Source: 67-14 sp035502775 (GTDB lineage Bacteria; Actinomycetota; Thermoleophilia; Solirubrobacterales; 70-9). Taken from it: a stretch of 64,000 nucleotides of DNA. Location of the stretch: contig DATJUB010000039.1 of the NCBI GenBank assembly GCA_035502775.1, positions 1 to 64,000 of the forward strand, read 5' to 3'. A program made the position numbers and the translations under genes. Numbering within the stretch: the stretch's first letter is position 1; each line of letters starts with the position of its first letter. Below the pieces are notes generated by a model. That model saw only the letters and a list, made by a program, of their open reading frames with translations. It was not told the DNA's origin and ran no database searches. Below are positions 1 through 7,641 of this stretch, piece after piece.

Positions 1-19
1 TCTGCGCCTATGGCGCAGA
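1..19 (-). terminator. Possible terminator hairpin downstream of the response regulator
   Basis: Bases 1-8 and 12-19 form a perfect 8-bp inverted repeat around TAT, just past the stop of the minus-strand regulator gene. Read on the minus strand the hairpin is preceded by TTTT; any T-run after it would lie outside the window, so the call cannot be completed. Confidence 0.4.
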
Positions 20-43
20 AAACGCACCCACCATCCATGCGGC

Positions 44-688
44 TCAGTCGATCAGGTCGCGCTCGGCGGCCCAGCGGCTCAGTTCGTGCCTGGTCGAGAG
101 CTGAAGCTTGCGCAGCACCGAGCTGGCGTGGGCCTCGACCGTCTTGATCGAGATCCCGAGGCGGCGGGCGATCTCCTTGTACAGATAGCCCCGGGCGATC
201 AGGCGCAGCACCTCCTGCTCGCGCGGGGTGAGCAGGTCGAGTTCGGCGTCGGTCGTTCCCGGATCAGTCCGGCCGGCGAAGGCGTCGAGCACGAAACCGG
301 CCAGCTGGGGCGAGAAGACGGCGTCTCCCTGGCTCACCCGCTCGATCGCGTCGATCAGCTCCGGTCCCGAGATCGTCTTGGTCACGTAGCCGCGCGCCCC
401 GGTGCGCACGATCGCGACCACGTCCTCGGGAGCGTCGCTCACCGAGAGCGCGAGGAACCTGGTGTCGGGAATCTCGGTCAGGGTCTGCCGGATCACCTCC
501 TGGCCGCCCCCGTCGGGCATGTGGACATCGAGCAGCACCACGTCGGGGCGCCTCTCGCGGACCAGGGCCACGGCCTCGCGGACCGTCGAGGCCTCACCGA
601 CCACCTCGACCCCGCTCTCCAGTTCGGCCCGCACCCCGGCACGGAAGATGGCGTGGTCGTCGACGATCGCGACCGTTGTCTGGCTCAT
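44..688 (-). CDS. LuxR/NarL-family response regulator
   Basis: A two-component DNA-binding regulator of 214 residues. The receiver domain spans about 1-125, with the acidic pair D10-D11 in VDDH, the phospho-acceptor Asp54 in LLDVHMPD and the conserved Lys in the TKT stretch near 104. A LuxR-type helix-turn-helix covers about 150-212 (LTPREQEVLRLIARG). Its ATG lies in an ATGA overlap with the stop of the upstream kinase gene, so the two are very probably co-translated and form a cognate pair. It should dimerise on phosphorylation and control envelope-stress genes. The pairing with PspC-domain partners is seen; the target genes are not identifiable here. Confidence 0.93.
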   Translation of the reverse strand: MSQTTVAIVDDHAIFRAGVRAELESGVEVVGEASTVREAVALVRERRPDVVLLDVHMPDGGGQEVIRQTLTEIPDTRFLALSVSDAPEDVVAIVRTGARGYVTKTISGPELIDAIERVSQGDAVFSPQLAGFVLDAFAGRTDPGTTDAELDLLTPREQEVLRLIARGYLYKEIARRLGISIKTVEAHASSVLRKLQLSTRHELSRWAAERDLID

Positions 689-1929
689 TTCGTCTCCATG
701 GTCAGTTCGATTTCCGTTCCTTCGCCGATGCCCGAGCGTACCTCGGCGGCTCCGCCGTTCCGCTCCATCCGTCCGAGGATCGAGTCTCGCACCCCACGGC
801 GATCCTCGGGCACGGCGTCCAGGTCGAAACCCCGGCCGCGATCCCGGACGAAGACCTGGGTCTCCTCGGGGGTTATCTCGGCGTACAGCCGGATCGTGCC
901 GGCATCCCCCGCGTACCTGACGGCGTTGGTCATCGCCTCGCGGCTGGCCGCGACCAGGGCCACGGTGCGTTCGTCGAGCGGGCGGTCACCGACCGTCACC
1001 GCGTCGATCGGCACGCCGTGGCGCTCCTCCACCTCCGCAGCGGCGGCCTCGAGCGCGCTGGCCAGGCTCGTCTCCCGCTCCCGTTCGCTCTTGCCCGAGA
1101 GCCACTCGCGCAGCTCGCGCTCCTGGCGGCGAGCCAGGGTCGAGACCTGGCGGGGATCATCCGACTTCTTCTGCATGAGGGCGAGGGTCTGGAGGACCGA
1201 GTCGTGAAGGTGGGCCGCGACCTCGGCCCTTTCCTGGGAGCGGATCCGTTCGGCCCGCTCCCGCCCCAGGTTGCGGGCGAGCCGCACCCAGAGGGGTGCG
1301 AGGATCAGGCCCAGCACGACGATCAGGGTGACCCCGGCGAGCGCGGCCTCACTGGCCGCGCTGAAGGCGCCCTGCACATACAGGAACAGCATCGCGGCAC
1401 CGATCACGAGGGCGAAGCCGAAAGCGCCGCGGTAGGGACCGAGACGGCTGCGGGGGCGGGAACGTACCGCCGGCCTGCGTTCGCCGGAGGCGGCCCAGGC
1501 GGGCGTCTCGGGCTCGGCCGCATCTTCGCTCTCGCCGGATCCGGAGAACTGCCGCCAGAGCAGCCCGGCCCCGGCACCGGCCAGGACCGTGGGCCAGACC
1601 AGCGAGTCACTCCACCAGATACCGAGCTCGCGGAAGATGAACAGCAGGCCGAGCGTGACCATGCCGAAACCGGCCCCGATCAGCCAGGTGTGCCGGCTGG
1701 TCGGCTTCGCCTCCTCGCCGGCTCGCCGCGTCTTCGGGGTTCCCGGAACGATCAGCCAGAGCAGTCCGTAGGCGACCGCTCCCATGCCCCCGGTCGCGAC
1801 GGTCAGGATGACCGTCGCGATCCGCACCAGGATCGGATCGATATCGAGGCGGTGGGCGATCCCGGCACAGACACCGCCCAACAGGGCACCGTCGCCCGCC
1901 CGCCTTAATCTCCGCCGATCCAAGCTCAC
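685..1929 (-). CDS. Sensor histidine kinase with N-terminal PspC domain
   Basis: A membrane sensor kinase of 414 residues. An N-terminal PspC domain (about 5-63, LLGGVCAGIAHRLDIDP) is followed by hydrophobic helices near 83-100, 110-125, 168-190 and 197-215. A HisKA_3 dimerisation domain has the H-box HLHDSVLQT (predicted phospho-His242). A HATPase_c domain follows, with N-box SREAMTNAVRYAGD and G-box DRGRGFD. This is the DesK/LiaS class of kinase. There is no periplasmic sensing domain, so it probably senses membrane state through its PspC and transmembrane parts or through the upstream PspC protein. It overlaps both neighbours by ATGA junctions, so the three genes form one operon. Confidence 0.9.
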   Translation of the reverse strand: MSLDRRRLRRAGDGALLGGVCAGIAHRLDIDPILVRIATVILTVATGGMGAVAYGLLWLIVPGTPKTRRAGEEAKPTSRHTWLIGAGFGMVTLGLLFIFRELGIWWSDSLVWPTVLAGAGAGLLWRQFSGSGESEDAAEPETPAWAASGERRPAVRSRPRSRLGPYRGAFGFALVIGAAMLFLYVQGAFSAASEAALAGVTLIVVLGLILAPLWVRLARNLGRERAERIRSQERAEVAAHLHDSVLQTLALMQKKSDDPRQVSTLARRQERELREWLSGKSERERETSLASALEAAAAEVEERHGVPIDAVTVGDRPLDERTVALVAASREAMTNAVRYAGDAGTIRLYAEITPEETQVFVRDRGRGFDLDAVPEDRRGVRDSILGRMERNGGAAEVRSGIGEGTEIELTMETK

Positions 1930-3380
1930 TTCGATGAACTATCGCCCTTCTTCGAAGTGCGGTCCTTCTTCGGGGCCGGCATGCATGCGGCGAGAGCACG
2001 TTTTCTCGCGGCCGCCTGGGAGGTCGGGCTGCTCGGTCCGCGGTCCCAGTTGTCGTCCCAGGGGCCGTGGTCCGGGTCGCGCGGGCCGTACTTCTGCCAA
2101 TCGGTCGCGTCCACGACCTCGAAGTAGCCGAGCTTGAACTCGGCGTCCAGGTTGAGTTCCGGCGAGTCGCCGGAACCTCTGCTGAAGGCACGGTCGACGC
2201 CGACGCCGGAGGCCTCGACGCCACGGACGTCGGCCAGGCCGGCCTTGCCCTTGACGTTTCCGGACACGCAGACACCGTCGGGCACGATCACCCGTGTGAC
2301 GCCCATACCGCTCTCGACCGGGAGGTCGACGGTGTCGTTTCGCTTGAACGGGTAGCGGCGGAGGTCGATGGTCATCGCGCCGGCGGCCATCTGGTACCCG
2401 TCGTCGGGGATGTCCCCCGCGAGCCGGGGCTCCTCGGTGGTATCACCGTAGCTGCCTTCGATCCGCAGGTCGGCGATCGAGATGGCGGCCATCGGCACGG
2501 CGATCACCAGCGCGGCCGCCAGCAGCCAGATCGCGAGCTGGCGCCGGTTGTTGACGGCGGCCACGACCAGGCCCACACCCAGCAGGATCACCAGGGCGGC
2601 CATCGGGATCGCACCGAAGATGGCGGTGGCGCCGGCCGAGAGGATTCCGAGGATGCTGAACACGATCAGGGCGGAGATGCCGATCGCGAAGAAGGTCATG
2701 ATCCGGCCGATGGTCGAAATACCGTCGTCGGTCGGGTTGCGCTGGCCGGGGCCTTCCGGCGGCGGGGCCAAAGGTGTGGTGGGAGCGTTCTGGCTGGGGG
2801 AGCTGGCCATGGTCGCGGTCACCGCGGTCGGCGGGTTTCCGGCCTCGTCGTCGAGGACCTCGGTCGGGTCATCGCCCGTGGTGGCCGGAGGGGCCGGGGG
2901 AGTGGGTGGTGCGGGAGGCGCCGGGGGTGCCGGGGCGCGGCCGAACGCACCGGACTCGGCGTCATCGTCACGGGTCGCCTCACGGACCAGCCAGAACACG
3001 CCGCCCAGGGCGAGGATCCAGACCATGACGCCGAACAGCGGGCCGGGGCCGAAACCGAAGAGCCAGCCGCCGAAACCGTTGACACCGATCGAGACCAGGG
3101 CGATCAGGCCGAGCGCGACCGTGCCCGCGATGACCCAGATCCGCTTCCCCCCGGTCGGGGACAGCGCCGGTTCGTCGGGATCGCCGTCGATCGGCACCAG
3201 CGCCAGCAGCACGAGATAGGCGAGCACGCCGATGCCGCCGAAGGCGACGCTGATCACGAAAGCGGCGCGGATCAGGACCGGGTCGAGATTGAAGTACCTG
3301 GCGATCCCGGCCGCGACGCCGCCGATGAAGCGGTCGTCGCGAGACCTGGTGAGCCTTCTTGCTTGATTCGTCTGGTTCAT
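1926..3380 (-). CDS. PspC-domain membrane protein with LiaF-like C-terminal domain
   Basis: A 484-residue membrane protein. An N-terminal PspC domain (about 10-70, FIGGVAAGIARYFNLDP) is followed by two hydrophobic helices, a long Pro/Ala linker (about 145-215), and a cluster of four helices (about 235-310). The extracytoplasmic C-terminal region (about 335-450) resembles the beta-rich domain of LiaF/YvqF-type proteins (MTIDLRRYP, GVTRVIVPDGVCVSGNVKG). It is first in a three-gene operon with a kinase and a response regulator, an arrangement like LiaFSR, where LiaF restrains the kinase. GGGAG lies about 10 nt before the ATG. The C-terminal assignment comes from motif feel, not alignment. Confidence 0.82.
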   Translation of the reverse strand: MNQTNQARRLTRSRDDRFIGGVAAGIARYFNLDPVLIRAAFVISVAFGGIGVLAYLVLLALVPIDGDPDEPALSPTGGKRIWVIAGTVALGLIALVSIGVNGFGGWLFGFGPGPLFGVMVWILALGGVFWLVREATRDDDAESGAFGRAPAPPAPPAPPTPPAPPATTGDDPTEVLDDEAGNPPTAVTATMASSPSQNAPTTPLAPPPEGPGQRNPTDDGISTIGRIMTFFAIGISALIVFSILGILSAGATAIFGAIPMAALVILLGVGLVVAAVNNRRQLAIWLLAAALVIAVPMAAISIADLRIEGSYGDTTEEPRLAGDIPDDGYQMAAGAMTIDLRRYPFKRNDTVDLPVESGMGVTRVIVPDGVCVSGNVKGKAGLADVRGVEASGVGVDRAFSRGSGDSPELNLDAEFKLGYFEVVDATDWQKYGPRDPDHGPWDDNWDRGPSSPTSQAAARKRALAACMPAPKKDRTSKKGDSSSK

Positions 3381-3453
3381 GGGAAGGAGACTCCCGGTGC
3401 GGGCGGATCCTGTCTATTGGGAATGACCCTTAGCGGACCCTCGGGTCACCCCT

Positions 3454-3467
3454 TACGATCATCTCAG
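3454..3467 (+). promoter_or_regulatory. Leaderless-type -10 element for the MerR gene
   Basis: TACGAT at 3454-3459 ends 8 nt before the GTG at 3468. There is no SD sequence in between, so the transcript probably starts at or next to the start codon. No convincing -35 hexamer is visible. Confidence 0.45.
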
Positions 3468-4235
3468 GTGACCACGAGAGCAGAGACAGATTCCGGCCGG
3501 ATCACGATCGAGGATCTCGCCGCGCGGACCGGGATGACCGTGCGCAACATCCGTGCCCATCAGTCCCGCGGGCTGCTGAACCCGCCACGGGTGGTCGGCC
3601 GCACCGGCTTCTACGACGAGGAGCACATCGGCCGTATCGCGCTGATCAGGGAGCTCCAGGAGGAGGGGTTCAACCTCGAGGCGATCAAGCGCATCCTCGA
3701 CCGGGCCGGAGGATCCTCGGGCGACCTGCTGAACTTCACACGGACGGTGCGCGAGCCTTACGAGGACGAGCGGCCCGAGATCCTCGAGGCGACCGAGATC
3801 GCCGAACCATGGGGCGACACCGTGCTGAACGAGGATCACATGAGGCGGGCCGAGGAGCTGGGATTGATGCGGGCGCTCGGCGATGGCCGCTACGAGGTCC
3901 TGAGCCCGAAGATGTACGCCGCCGGGGTGAACCTGGCCGAACTCGGCGTGCCGGCCGAAGACGCGCTCGACGCGCTCGAGATCCTCAAGGTGCGATCCAA
4001 CGCCGTGGCCGACGTCTTCATCGAGGTCTTCCGCAAGCAGGTCTGGGAGCCGTTCGACCGGGCGGGCCGCCCGAGCGAGGATTGGCCTCGTGTCCAGGAA
4101 GCTCTGAGGAAAATGCGTCCTCTCGCGACCGACGCGTTCGTGGCTTCGTTCCAGTTCGCGATGGAGGAAGCGTCGGAACGCGCGATCTCCGAGGCGATCC
4201 GCCGTGAACTCGGCGCCACCGGGAGTGAGCCCTGA
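3468..4235 (+). CDS. MerR-family transcriptional regulator
   Basis: A 255-residue regulator. A MerR winged-helix DNA-binding domain occupies about 11-78 (ITIEDLAARTGMTVRNIRAH, then GRTGFYDEEHIGRIALI). A longer helical C-terminal half follows with no metal-binding cysteine cluster, so it is not a classical metal sensor. The open frame extends far upstream antisense to the PspC gene, but similarity to MerR proteins starts only after the GTG at 3468, and a -10 hexamer precedes that codon. It is divergent from the PspC operon across 87 nt, so regulation of that operon or of itself is plausible but unproven. Confidence 0.85.
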   Translation: MTTRAETDSGRITIEDLAARTGMTVRNIRAHQSRGLLNPPRVVGRTGFYDEEHIGRIALIRELQEEGFNLEAIKRILDRAGGSSGDLLNFTRTVREPYEDERPEILEATEIAEPWGDTVLNEDHMRRAEELGLMRALGDGRYEVLSPKMYAAGVNLAELGVPAEDALDALEILKVRSNAVADVFIEVFRKQVWEPFDRAGRPSEDWPRVQEALRKMRPLATDAFVASFQFAMEEASERAISEAIRRELGATGSEP

Positions 4236-4266
4236 ACCGGGCCGCTTCGGTAATCTGCCCGTCTCC

Positions 4267-4339
<73 letters not shown>

Positions 4340-4397
4340 CTAAGTGACCCTTGAGGTTCTCTAAAGAAAGCGCAACTAAGGTCTTGCCTTCACTGCT

Positions 4398-4985
4398 GTG
4401 AGTGGAACCGAATCGACACCAACTCCCAGTGATCCCAACCTAGGCCTTGCCCCTCGGGTTATGGTCGTTGTGGGTATCGCGCTTTTGGCCGGCATCACCG
4501 TCTGGTTCCTGACCGGCTGCAACCGGGACGGAAAGGATGTGGCGATGCCGGGGGGAGCTCTCTCCGACGCGCGGATCGTCTCGTCCGAAGAGATCGCGTC
4601 GATTCCCGACGATGTCGAGCACGAGGTTTTCTGGGCCGGCGAGCGTCCGGACACCGAACTCGAGTTGAGTGACGATCCTTCCGGCAACGTCCACCTTCGT
4701 TATCTGACCGGCGGCAGCGAGGCCGGAACCGCGGCCCAGACCTACCTCGACATCGGCACCTATCCGTTCAAGGGCGCCTACCAGACGACCAGGCAGCTGG
4801 CCCAGCAGGACAGTCTCAACAAGGTCTCCGTGGATGGCGGTGTCGGCTTCTATGACAGGAAGCGCCCGTACAGTGTGATCCTCGCCTTCTCCGACCAGCC
4901 CGATCTTCAGATCGAGGTTTATCACCCGGAAAAGAACGGGGCCCTCGATGTTGTCCGTAGTGGCGATATCGTGCCCGTGCCCTGA
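4398..4985 (+). CDS. Putative lipoprotein of unknown function
   Basis: A 195-residue protein not assigned to a family. A short N-terminal tail ending in Arg20 leads into a hydrophobic helix (21-39) and then LTGC (Cys41), which fits a lipobox, so it is probably a lipoprotein; the alternative is a single-pass membrane protein. The rest is a soluble extracytoplasmic domain of about 150 residues with acidic stretches. The GTG at 4398 gives the only start before the hydrophobic segment. Its stop (4983-4985) abuts or overlaps the start region of the next membrane protein, so the two are likely co-transcribed and may act together. Confidence 0.72.
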   Translation: MSGTESTPTPSDPNLGLAPRVMVVVGIALLAGITVWFLTGCNRDGKDVAMPGGALSDARIVSSEEIASIPDDVEHEVFWAGERPDTELELSDDPSGNVHLRYLTGGSEAGTAAQTYLDIGTYPFKGAYQTTRQLAQQDSLNKVSVDGGVGFYDRKRPYSVILAFSDQPDLQIEVYHPEKNGALDVVRSGDIVPVP

Positions 4986-5029
4986 TTCTCGCCTGGATAA
5001 TTTTCCCGATCGTCCTGATCGCCCTGTGC

Positions 5030-7447
5030 GTGGGACTCGGCCTGCTCGTCGAAGTGATCATGGGGCGCCGCATGCCTCCGGCACTGCTGCCCGGGGTCGG
5101 TCTGGCCGCGATGATCTCGATCGGTGGACTGATCACCTGCTTCCCCGATCTGGCCAAGTTCACGACCGCCACGATCGCGGCGCTCGCGGCGGCCGGACTG
5201 GCCGCCACCTGGCCCTGGAAGGGTCTCCGACGGGACCTGAACATCTGGCCGATCCTCGGAGCGATCGGGGTCTTCATCGTCTTCGGTGCCCCCGTGATCT
5301 TCTCCGGCGATGCCACCTTCGCCGGGTACGTGAAGCTCGACGACACCTCCACCTGGCTCGCCTTCGCCGATCACGTCCTGACCTACGGCCACTCGACCGC
5401 GGGCATCCCGCCGTCGAGCTACGAGGCGACGGTGCAGATCAATCTCTCGGCGGGCTACCCGCTCGGCGCCTTCATCCCGCTCGGCATCGGCCACGAGATG
5501 ACCGGCAGCGATTCCGCCTGGCTCTTCCAGCCCTATCTCTCCCTGATGGCCGCGTTCATGTCGCTGGTCTTCTACGAGATCGTCAAGCCGGTGATCACCG
5601 ACTCGCGCATCCGGGCGGCTGTGGTGTTCATCGCCGCGCAGCCGGCGCTGCTGGTCGGATACGCACTCTGGGGCGGCATCAAGGAGGTGGCGACGGCGCT
5701 CGTCGTCGCGGTTTTCGCGGCGACCGCGATCTGGCTGATCGAGTCGGGTGAATGGCGGAGCATTCGCTGGACGACACCCGCGGCGATCGGCGCCGGCGCG
5801 GCGCTGATCGGGGTGATGGGTGCCGGTGGCGCACCCTGGCTGGCCGCGGTGATCCTCGGGGTTGTGCTGCTGATGGCGGTGAAGCTGATCTGGCTGTCGC
5901 GCATGCCGGAGGGCGTTCCCCGCGAGACCCTGATCGTCTTCGGCGCGCGGGCGGGGGTCGTCGCGGTGGGAGTGGCGGCGATCGGTCTTCCGACCGTGTT
6001 CGCCGCCGGCGAGCTGTTCTCTCCGAATCAGGGTCCGCTGACCAACACGACCGAGATGGGCAACCTGATCAGGGTGCTCAGCCTGGCCCAGGTTGCCGGC
6101 CCCTGGCCGGTCGGCGACTTCCGGATCGAGCCGGAATCGCACTTCCTCACGGTTCTGCTGGTCGCGGCGACCGCTGTCGCCTGGGGATTCGGGCTCTGGG
6201 CATCGATCCGCAGCCGGGCCTGGGCGCTGCTGCTGTTCGCGGGCGGATGCGGTCTCGGATCGTTCCTGGTCTGGTACGTGGGATCCCCGTGGGTTCAGGG
6301 CAAGGCATTGGCCACCGGGACCGCCTCGGTGCTGGTCGTGGCGATGGTCGGCATCGGGGCCTTGCTGACCAGACGGCAATGGATCTCCGGTCCCGACGGC
6401 GATTTCCTGAGGAACACCTTCCGGGCGCTCGGTGCGGTTCTGCTGATCGTGCCGGTCGGGGTGCTGGCCTCGAACGCGCTCGCCTACGACGAGGCCTATC
6501 TAGCTCCGCGCGACCAGCTGGCCGAGCTGGAACGGATCGGCGAGGACTTCGCCGGCCAGGGTCCGACCCTGATGACCGAGTATCAGGCCTACGGGGTCCG
6601 CCACTTCCTGCGCCTGGCCGACGCCGAAGGCGCCTCTGAGCTCCGCCGCCGGCAGATTCCTCGGCGGGACGGGACAGAAGCCGAGAAGGGGGCCTGGGCC
6701 GATACCGACGAACTCGAACTGGACCCGGCGCTGGAGGGGCTGCTGACCTATCGCACGCTCGTTCTCCGCCGCAGCCCCGGCCAGAGCCGTCCGCCGTCCC
6801 CGTACGAGCTGGTCGAGCGGGGTGAGTATTACGAGGTCTGGCAGCGGGATCCGGATTTCGATCCCGCGAGCCTGATCGTCCACGTTCCGTTCGGCAACAG
6901 CCTCGATCCGGCCGAGGTTCCACCCTGCTCCAAGATCGAGGCGGTGGCCCGGCGGGCGGGGGAGGGCGGCCGGATCGCCGCCGCGACCCGGGCACCGAAC
7001 GGCGTCTCCGAATTCACCGAGTACCCGGACGACTGGATTCCCGATCCCGCCAACGGAACTCTCACGCCGACCTCCGACGGCACCGCGGTGGGCACGATCG
7101 ACGTTCCCGCGGATGGGGAGTACGACGTATTCCTGGGTGGTTCGGCACGGGGTGAGGTCACGCTCGAGGTCGGCGGGGTCCCGGTCGGCTCGATCCGCAA
7201 CCGACTCAACAACAACGCCCAGTACATCGAGTTCGACCAGGTCGAACTGGCGGCCGGCGAGCAGTCGATCTCGATGACTTACGAGAAGGGCGGGCCGCTC
7301 CGGCCCGCGGTCGGCGGGTATCCGTTCGGGCTCGGTCCGGTGGTGGTCTCCCCGGTGCAGAACCGGACCCAGGTGGTCTCGCTGCCGGCCAGTCAGGCGC
7401 GTGACCTCTGTGGTCAGCGGCTCGATTGGATCGAAGCGCTCAAGTAG
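5030..7447 (+). CDS. Large polytopic membrane protein, GT-C glycosyltransferase-like, with C-terminal beta domain
   Basis: A protein of at least 805 residues. The first roughly 480 residues contain about 10-12 hydrophobic helices with short loops, the layout of GT-C type glycosyltransferases or O-antigen polymerases. A soluble region (about 490-600) follows, then a beta-rich domain near 660-790 (DVPADGEYDVFLGGSARGEV) that resembles carbohydrate-binding modules. The first in-frame start among ATG/GTG/TTG is GTG 5030, but the upstream codons 4985-5029 encode a hydrophobic run that completes the first helix. The real start may therefore be a rare codon such as CTG at 4982, which would overlap the preceding stop. 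Sugar-transfer function is inference. Confidence 0.75.
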   Translation: MGLGLLVEVIMGRRMPPALLPGVGLAAMISIGGLITCFPDLAKFTTATIAALAAAGLAATWPWKGLRRDLNIWPILGAIGVFIVFGAPVIFSGDATFAGYVKLDDTSTWLAFADHVLTYGHSTAGIPPSSYEATVQINLSAGYPLGAFIPLGIGHEMTGSDSAWLFQPYLSLMAAFMSLVFYEIVKPVITDSRIRAAVVFIAAQPALLVGYALWGGIKEVATALVVAVFAATAIWLIESGEWRSIRWTTPAAIGAGAALIGVMGAGGAPWLAAVILGVVLLMAVKLIWLSRMPEGVPRETLIVFGARAGVVAVGVAAIGLPTVFAAGELFSPNQGPLTNTTEMGNLIRVLSLAQVAGPWPVGDFRIEPESHFLTVLLVAATAVAWGFGLWASIRSRAWALLLFAGGCGLGSFLVWYVGSPWVQGKALATGTASVLVVAMVGIGALLTRRQWISGPDGDFLRNTFRALGAVLLIVPVGVLASNALAYDEAYLAPRDQLAELERIGEDFAGQGPTLMTEYQAYGVRHFLRLADAEGASELRRRQIPRRDGTEAEKGAWADTDELELDPALEGLLTYRTLVLRRSPGQSRPPSPYELVERGEYYEVWQRDPDFDPASLIVHVPFGNSLDPAEVPPCSKIEAVARRAGEGGRIAAATRAPNGVSEFTEYPDDWIPDPANGTLTPTSDGTAVGTIDVPADGEYDVFLGGSARGEVTLEVGGVPVGSIRNRLNNNAQYIEFDQVELAAGEQSISMTYEKGGPLRPAVGGYPFGLGPVVVSPVQNRTQVVSLPASQARDLCGQRLDWIEALK

Positions 7448-7529
7448 AGGGCGCCCGCCTTTCGAAGTCCGGGAACACCGATGGTGCGCGAGTGGCGGAC
7501 AGTACGCACGCATCTATGAACAGACAGTT

Positions 7530-7580
7530 ACGTCTATATAAACTTTCGGTTTTTTGGCTCTGAATCTCGCTATGCTGCCG
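7530..7580 (+). promoter_or_regulatory. AT-rich promoter region of the beta-helix/collagen-like gene
   Basis: The 190-nt gap before the giant gene holds the only AT-rich patch nearby: TATATAAA at 7535-7542, a T6 run at about 7550-7555 and TATGCT at 7571-7576. Either of the two could be a -10. No clear -35 was found, so the exact promoter is open. Confidence 0.35.
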
Positions 7581-7641
7581 CCCATTCATGGGCTGGGAGA
7601 TCAGCTCGTCCAACGAATCAAGCTGGGAGTTGCTTAGACCG

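Noticed and set aside
2067..3467. Long N-terminal extension of the MerR gene
   Set aside because: The extension is antisense to the PspC gene, has shadow composition, and MerR similarity plus a -10 hexamer place the start at 3468.
4922..6379. 485-codon minus-strand frame opposite the 805-residue membrane protein
   Set aside because: The translation is a Gln/Arg/Asp/His-rich shadow with no motifs; the plus-strand frame encodes clear membrane helices.
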